Below are positions 59,601-64,000 of a stretch of DNA of 64,000 nt, piece by piece. Below the pieces are notes generated by a model, which made no database searches, was not told where the DNA came from, and saw only the letters and a list, made by a program, of their open reading frames with translations. Both the position numbers and the translations under genes were made by a program. Numbering within the stretch: the stretch's first letter is position 1; every line of letters begins with the position of its first letter. The stretch is from Bradyrhizobium campsiandrae (GTDB taxonomy: Bacteria > Pseudomonadota > Alphaproteobacteria > Rhizobiales > Xanthobacteraceae): assembly GCF_014529705.1 (NCBI RefSeq), contig NZ_JAANIH010000025.1, positions 50,876 to 114,875 on the forward strand, read 5' to 3'.

Positions 59601-62600
59601 GCTCGACGTCAGCGGCCGCTTCACCAACGACGTCAAGCGCTTCGGTCTGGATGCGCAGGGACCTGCATTTATCAATGGCGGCTCGATCTCGATCGCGACG
59701 AGCAGGGACAGCGTCAGCGTCGACGGTAGTAGCTTTCGCGACAACACGGGCAGCATCCTGCTTGCGGACAAGAGCGTGCTCGACGTATCGAGCGGCGGCT
59801 ATATCGGCGCGAATGGGCAGGCTAAGCTCGCCTCGTCCGGTACGATGGCCGGCAGGGGCGGAAGCATCTCGCTCACTTTGTACGGCACCTACGACTTTTG
59901 GGAGGCCGATGCTGGGGGTACGGGGGCGAACCCGCGGCTTCCGACCGCCGACAGCAAGCAGGCGGTTCTTCAACTCGGCGGAGCCATGCTCGCCTACGGC
60001 TTCGAGAGCAACGGCAGCCTGAAGCTCGGTGCGGCCGACGTCGTTCGCATCGGCGGCGCGCTGCAGGCCGGCGAGAAATCGACCATCAAGGTCGGGCAGG
60101 GCGCCACGATTCCGGCCGAGCTGCTCAACAGCGGCGGCTTCGGCTCCTACACGTTCGAGTCGGTTTCGGACCGTTATTCCGGGGCTGCTGCAAGCATCAC
60201 CGTATCGGCCGGCGTCGCCTTGAACCTGACGCAGACCAATCTCGCCAGTTCGCCGGATTATCTTGCGACGGGCACCGGCACCAAGCTCGGGTTTGAAGCC
60301 CGCCAGACGCCGTCGAAACTCGCAGTCCTGCCGGACGACCAGCGCAAGGCGGTCAATCTGACCCTCAAGGCCGACAATGTCGTCCTCGACGCCGGCTCCG
60401 CGATCAGGACGGATCCGAAGGCGACGATCACGATCGGCGGCAGCCGTACGGCCGCAGACAAAGATCCTTTCTTGCACGATCATCCCGCTCAGAGCGTCCA
60501 GCTGCGCGGCAGCATTGTCGACCATGGCGGCGTGCTGGCGATCAATGCGCTCAACACCTGGCTCGACGCCTGGACTCAGTCGCAGGCGCGTATCGATCTG
60601 TCCGGAACGTTCATCGCCAATTCGCGGTTTGGCGAGGTTGGAGGTCCGGCCCTCAGCGGCACCGTGGTGTCCGGCGGGACTTTCCAGGTCGAAGCCGCGT
60701 CGATCCAGTCCCTCAGCGTCGGCGGCACCATCATCTATGCCTACGGGATACCAGCCGGATCGGTCGTGGCCGAGAGCGGATTGCAGATCGACGTGTCCGG
60801 TTATGCCGGCCAGGTCCAGGTCGCCGGCGCGCGCGGACAGACGTCGTCGACGTGGCTCTGGAGCGATGCCGGCAGCGTCCAGATCGACGCGACGGGCCTT
60901 GCTTGGGGCGGCAGCTTCGCTGCGGCCGGCGGACGATTGTCGGACGGCACCGTCATGCGCGCGGCGGATGGCAAGACCGCGATCGCCAACAACGGCACCG
61001 TCGTTCTAGGCGGCGGCCCGATGGCACTGCAACAGGACGATGCTGCCATCAAGGTCGCGCTCGAAGCTTTCCATCAGTCGAGCAACAAGGCCGGGCCCGG
61101 CTCGCTCTACGTCTCCGCCGATCAACTAGCCCCTTTCGACAACATCTATCTGTACAGCGGTGGTGCGATCGGCGGAGCCGGGCGTATCTTCACCGATCTG
61201 CCGATGAACACGGCCGGTCTCGGCGCGACGGCGCTGAATCCTCTCACCATCTCGAATTCGTTGAGCTGGCACGTCGCCAACAGGCTGCACATCGCTGCGT
61301 CCTCGATCGCGACGCTCCAGGACGGCAGCAGCGTGACGCTCGATGCACCCTATGTCTCGCTCACGGGCGGCACCGACGCGGTCAAATCAGGCACGAGTTT
61401 GTTCGCCGTCACGGCTGAAGCGATCGACATCGAGGGCGCCGCGCTGTCCGGGTTCGGCCAGGTTCGTCTGCAGAGCTCCGGCGACATTCGCCTCAGCACC
61501 CCGAAGGTTGCCAACAGCTTCGACGCCAGCGGGAACGTCCAGGGACCGTCGAGCTTCACGGGGACGCTTGCTGCCTACGGCGATATTCTGCTGTCGGCCC
61601 AGCGGGTCTATCCCGTTTCGGCAGTGGACTTCACAATCGCGAGCACGGCCGGCAACGTCGCGTTCCGAGCGCCGGAGGGAAGCACCTCGGATTTGCCGCT
61701 GTCGGCGGGTGGCTCTCTCACGGTCAAAGCATCCAACATTGATCAAGGCGGAAACATCTTCGCCCCGCTTGGCAAGATCAAGCTTGTCGGCGGCACCGGC
61801 ACCAATCCCGACGGCACAAGGCAGGGGGTCGTGCTGCGGCCCGGCAGCCTGACGTCGGTCACGCTGCTCGATACCGTCGTGCCTTACGGTGCGACATCGG
61901 AAGGCACCGGCTGGTACTACAACGCAAAACTCAAGCCGCTGTCCGAACCCCCGTCCAAAGGGCTCGAACTCGACGGGGCGATCGTCTCGGTCCAGGCGGG
62001 ATCCGTCATCGATGAACGTGGCGGCGGCGATCTGCAAGCCATGGAATGGGTCCAGGGCAAAGGCGGTTCCCACGATACGCTGACCGGCATCAATGGCGGG
62101 CTCGCGAACGCGTCCGGCGCGGGACAGACCGTCTACGCCCTCGTGCCCTCGAGCACGAGCGCGGTCGCGGCATTCGACATCCATATAACCGCAGCGAGTT
62201 CCCCGAACGCCGCCGGCCAGTCTGGTAAGAAGTTCACGCTGCCAGGCGGACAAGTGCTGTACTTGCAGTCCGGCGACGTTTATCCGCTGGCCGGCACCCA
62301 GATCAGCGTGAACGGGGGTAACGGCATTCCGGCCGGCACCTACACGCTCTTTCCGGCGCACTACGCCACGCTCCCCGGCGCGATGCGTGTCGTTTATTAC
62401 GGCGACAACACGTCGGGAACGGTGACGTCGGGCACGACGCTGCAGGATGGCACGGTTCTCGTCACCGGAAACTACACACAGTCGACCGTGGCCGGAAAGC
62501 AATCGTCCGGCCAGAGCATCTTCGCGGTGCAGAGCAACGCCGTCTGGCAGCAATACAGCGAATACAGCTTCAATCGCGCCAACGTCTATTTCGCCCAAAA

Positions 62601-64000
62601 GGCCGTGCACGACGGTGCGAACGTGCCGCGGCTGCCCATGGACGGTGGCCGGCTCGCCGTGAACGCGCTCCAGGACATCCTGCTGGAGGGCGTGGCCAAG
62701 TCTCGTCCCGCGCCGGGTGGGCGCGGCGGCGAACTCGACATCGCCGGCACCAAGCTCGCCATCGTTGGTCGCCAGCAATATCTCGATCGTTCGAACCCGG
62801 ACAATGTCGCGGCCGGATATATCGCGATCGATGCCGACCAGCTCAACAGCTTCGGTTTTGAGAGCGTCCTGATCGGCGGTACGCGCGGAGCAACCGATCC
62901 GACCAAGGGAACGCTGATCACGCCGGTTGCAACCGACGTCATGGTCGATACCCGAGGCGACAAGGTGGCCGTGCCGGAACTGATGCTGGTCACGCAGGCG
63001 GCCGGCCAATGGCACGTGCAGGACCAGTGGTACCAGGTCGGATCCACGCTGGTCTATGTCCCGGTCGCTCTCTACGGGCCGTCGTCCGACGTCTCCGTGG
63101 TGATCAAGTCCGGCAGCATCATTGAAACCACCGGCAACATTGATGCCGGATATGGTCGGCAGTACAGCATCGTCAACAGCAGTCCGCCGCAGACGGCGCT
63201 CTCGCGTGCGCAGGAAGTGGCGCAATCGCTGGGCGGCACGCTCCAGGCCGACGGAACGATTACCGGCGTTGACCTGAGCAAGCTGAAGGCATTCTGGTAC
63301 TGGAACGATTTCAAGTCGTGGACCTCGACCCCCGGGGTCGATCCGACCAGCCTGGCATTCTACGCCTTCGGCGGCCCGACGTCGCAACAGCCGGGCCTCG
63401 GCGCTCTGTTCGTCGCATCCGGCGATGCCGGCCTGAAGGTGAATGGACCGACGGGCGTTCCGGTGCCGCCGCTGACGCTGAAATTCGCCGACTTGAAGTC
63501 CGTGCCCGGCGTTCCCGATACCGGGCCGGTCACCACGCTCGACGGCAAGCAGGCGAGCCTCACGCTGCCGGGCGGCGATGCCGGACGGATCACGATCGAA
63601 GCCGGCGCCACGGTGACGACCACCGCGCTGACGCTGCAGGCAACGGCTGCAACCAACGCCATTGCGCTCAACGGTGACGTTCACGCGACCAAGATGGATC
63701 TGCGGGCGCAATCCTTCGCGATCGGTTCGGGAAGCGGAGCCGCGCCGGCAAGCGTGCGCCTGTCCGCAGATCGCCTCGGCGGGGTGGAGGGGCTGACGCT
63801 CAGAACGCTGTCAGGCGCCGTTTCGGTGTATGGCAGCTTCGATCCCGCCGCGTCCATGACCAGTCTCACGCTGGACACGGCGGCGATCACGCGCGGTGCC
63901 GGCAGCCGCGACGGCAACCGCCCGATTCGCGGTCCCGCCCGCAACGTCAGGACCGCGGGCCGCCGCGTGACCCGTCCCAACCACACCCGCCTTTCGCGTC
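56644..64000 (+). CDS. Giant TpsA filamentous-haemagglutinin-like exoprotein (3' end outside window)
   Basis: Open from ATG 56644 (GGAGG upstream) to the window edge, at least 2452 residues. A long signal-type N-terminus (to about 36, GVSLLALLASGKGQA) and an Ala/Gln-rich helical stretch (about 45-105) precede the TPS domain (about 120-265): NWDSFNIS, VALNRVNPDTSP and APGAVYVINRNGIIFGAGSQINV, with NRNG replacing the usual NPNG. The remainder is repetitive beta-helix sequence rich in Gly, Ser, Thr and Asn. Such proteins are secreted through TpsB and usually serve adhesion, aggregation or competition. No C-terminal toxin region can be judged because the gene continues beyond the window. Confidence 0.92.
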   Translation, partial: MICVRMSSSAMRRYVVRSAWLGGVSLLALLASGKGQARDLNSIGGAVPATAAAIQAAVAAAQQSAAAGAQAQASLARATAALAAARQAQQSAAALGWQARLATGQAIPQGVSAGGLMPSGGVTDTSCGQSCTTFALNTPGAFNGADSKLQQTVDGSGRATVTVTQTQHQAIYNWDSFNISSSTTLQFDQKASDWVALNRVNPDTSPNLLLQSAASNNGHANPSYIGGQIKAPGAVYVINRNGIIFGAGSQINVATFIGSVLDVGKLTKLDADKNTVFNDLDSRDKFFLDTGIANPNPTSFSLYDKDGGANSTLIPGNIVVEQGASITATTATDVVPLGSPGNLYLFGANVYNYGTLTAQQEVGMAASRAVSLTVGKYDAALFPSNVLPNGVTFRGTGLQLQNYGRTFAADGTGNLTDAKYYRDEANHIITGEVTNGGVIDVRQGIAMLGGDRVAVTNLQDFAGNEVRDAAGKAIAGVISADTSISRNSMVLMHAATSVTMDGVISVRGYDDNGSTLPMSTGGDTSSNVQSYMPAYIEMTAQRSVTMGSNSLVSAPSASVSLNAVAISGSAAKRQLFNGNTSGVGTNTATPTLDGAQQVLMSGSDAAGPGAVIDVAGLQDVVLPASYNFIPFQPRAQFADMPLQRNGPLYGQTLYIDIRASGTRSDGTSWVGTPLGDASGEVNAVGRSIQQLMTSGGAVSLTTDVGSSGIVSSGQGVTTSSGSVINVAGGQITFQPGWVPTTRLIGMDGRLYSMENANPNMAYAGIAGQFTVDHSRWGVKEVWSMQTYSPGYTEGHDAGGVSIATVTQQLGGTMYFGSVAGQRQLAQGVPPSDTTDLTSGQAVARQAALQAKGDQLPSQGYLSITTPSYVQIGSSASTNFNVNDPVNQLSADTLSSYGLSALSIKAYDLVLSSGSTVRLAAGGQFTASIAGAIDIAGSISAQGGAINLSTRTYSYKGDFGSNAPDRKAPADPLSGNILAGNVYVEGTLDVSGRFTNDVKRFGLDAQGPAFINGGSISIATSRDSVSVDGSSFRDNTGSILLADKSVLDVSSGGYIGANGQAKLASSGTMAGRGGSISLTLYGTYDFWEADAGGTGANPRLPTADSKQAVLQLGGAMLAYGFESNGSLKLGAADVVRIGGALQAGEKSTIKVGQGATIPAELLNSGGFGSYTFESVSDRYSGAAASITVSAGVALNLTQTNLASSPDYLATGTGTKLGFEARQTPSKLAVLPDDQRKAVNLTLKADNVVLDAGSAIRTDPKATITIGGSRTAADKDPFLHDHPAQSVQLRGSIVDHGGVLAINALNTWLDAWTQSQARIDLSGTFIANSRFGEVGGPALSGTVVSGGTFQVEAASIQSLSVGGTIIYAYGIPAGSVVAESGLQIDVSGYAGQVQVAGARGQTSSTWLWSDAGSVQIDATGLAWGGSFAAAGGRLSDGTVMRAADGKTAIANNGTVVLGGGPMALQQDDAAIKVALEAFHQSSNKAGPGSLYVSADQLAPFDNIYLYSGGAIGGAGRIFTDLPMNTAGLGATALNPLTISNSLSWHVANRLHIAASSIATLQDGSSVTLDAPYVSLTGGTDAVKSGTSLFAVTAEAIDIEGAALSGFGQVRLQSSGDIRLSTPKVANSFDASGNVQGPSSFTGTLAAYGDILLSAQRVYPVSAVDFTIASTAGNVAFRAPEGSTSDLPLSAGGSLTVKASNIDQGGNIFAPLGKIKLVGGTGTNPDGTRQGVVLRPGSLTSVTLLDTVVPYGATSEGTGWYYNAKLKPLSEPPSKGLELDGAIVSVQAGSVIDERGGGDLQAMEWVQGKGGSHDTLTGINGGLANASGAGQTVYALVPSSTSAVAAFDIHITAASSPNAAGQSGKKFTLPGGQVLYLQSGDVYPLAGTQISVNGGNGIPAGTYTLFPAHYATLPGAMRVVYYGDNTSGTVTSGTTLQDGTVLVTGNYTQSTVAGKQSSGQSIFAVQSNAVWQQYSEYSFNRANVYFAQKAVHDGANVPRLPMDGGRLAVNALQDILLEGVAKSRPAPGGRGGELDIAGTKLAIVGRQQYLDRSNPDNVAAGYIAIDADQLNSFGFESVLIGGTRGATDPTKGTLITPVATDVMVDTRGDKVAVPELMLVTQAAGQWHVQDQWYQVGSTLVYVPVALYGPSSDVSVVIKSGSIIETTGNIDAGYGRQYSIVNSSPPQTALSRAQEVAQSLGGTLQADGTITGVDLSKLKAFWYWNDFKSWTSTPGVDPTSLAFYAFGGPTSQQPGLGALFVASGDAGLKVNGPTGVPVPPLTLKFADLKSVPGVPDTGPVTTLDGKQASLTLPGGDAGRITIEAGATVTTTALTLQATAATNAIALNGDVHATKMDLRAQSFAIGSGSGAAPASVRLSADRLGGVEGLTLRTLSGAVSVYGSFDPAASMTSLTLDTAAITRGAGSRDGNRPIRGPARNVRTAGRRVTRPNHTRLSR

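Noticed and set aside
61387..63711. 774-codon open frame on the minus strand opposite tpsA
   Set aside because: Low-complexity Arg/Gly/Val sequence with no domain; the plus strand carries the continuous TpsA frame.

Overview
The window is GC-rich alphaproteobacterial chromosome. Gene content (lipB beside a short FliN-like gene, MarR-DUF4166-TIGR01777 operon, PEPxWA-CTERM proteins, BTLCP protease, rhizobial-type palindromic intergenic repeat) suggests Bradyrhizobium or a close relative. This is inference from family knowledge; no database search was possible. I see no transposase, phage, rRNA or CRISPR array; one tRNA-Leu(GAG) is present.

Layout. 1-8.5 kb is ordinary chromosome: hybrid sensor kinase, MarR/GbsR-like regulator with a DUF4166 and NAD-epimerase operon, divergent LysR/tautomerase pair, small DnaB-like ATPase, lipB, FliN-like protein, tRNA-Leu. 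8.7-19.4 kb is envelope and secreted proteins: phytase-like esterase and a small protein with PEPxWA-CTERM tails, a DUF1326/DUF2182 pair, a parvulin plus three HupE/UreJ membrane proteins, a secreted PHP-like hydrolase, and a 2OG-Fe(II) oxygenase-like protein. 19.4-29.1 kb holds a membrane/spermidine-synthase fusion divergent from an exbB-exbD-tonB-TonB-receptor operon that runs into an extra set of minor pseudopilins (GspI/J/K-like). 29.2-32.4 kb: a third PEPxWA protein, a LapG-like cysteine protease, a Hint-domain protein and a Sel1 protein, all on the minus strand. 32.4-43.3 kb is a type II secretion locus: gspD divergent from gspE-F-G-H-I-J-K-L-M and a GspN/C-like gene; no prepilin peptidase is seen. 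43.7-46.7 kb: Wza-like polysaccharide exporter, a small secreted protein and a lytic transglycosylase. 46.8-64 kb: ECF sigma factor with a stand-alone DUF4880 protein, divergent from a 16 kb plus-strand two-partner-secretion operon.

The most unusual system is that last operon: TpsB; a DUF2341-LamG-ExbB fusion; ExbD; TonB; a putative porin; a periplasmic coiled-coil protein; a parvulin chaperone; and a giant TpsA exoprotein (over 2450 residues, running off the window). Two-partner secretion normally needs no TonB energy, so a dedicated Exb/TonB motor whose ExbB carries an N-terminal lectin-like periplasmic module is noteworthy. A short motif around TTCATGATA (palindromic form GTATCATGATAC) recurs some 55-105 bases upstream of several secretion-related genes and may be a shared operator.
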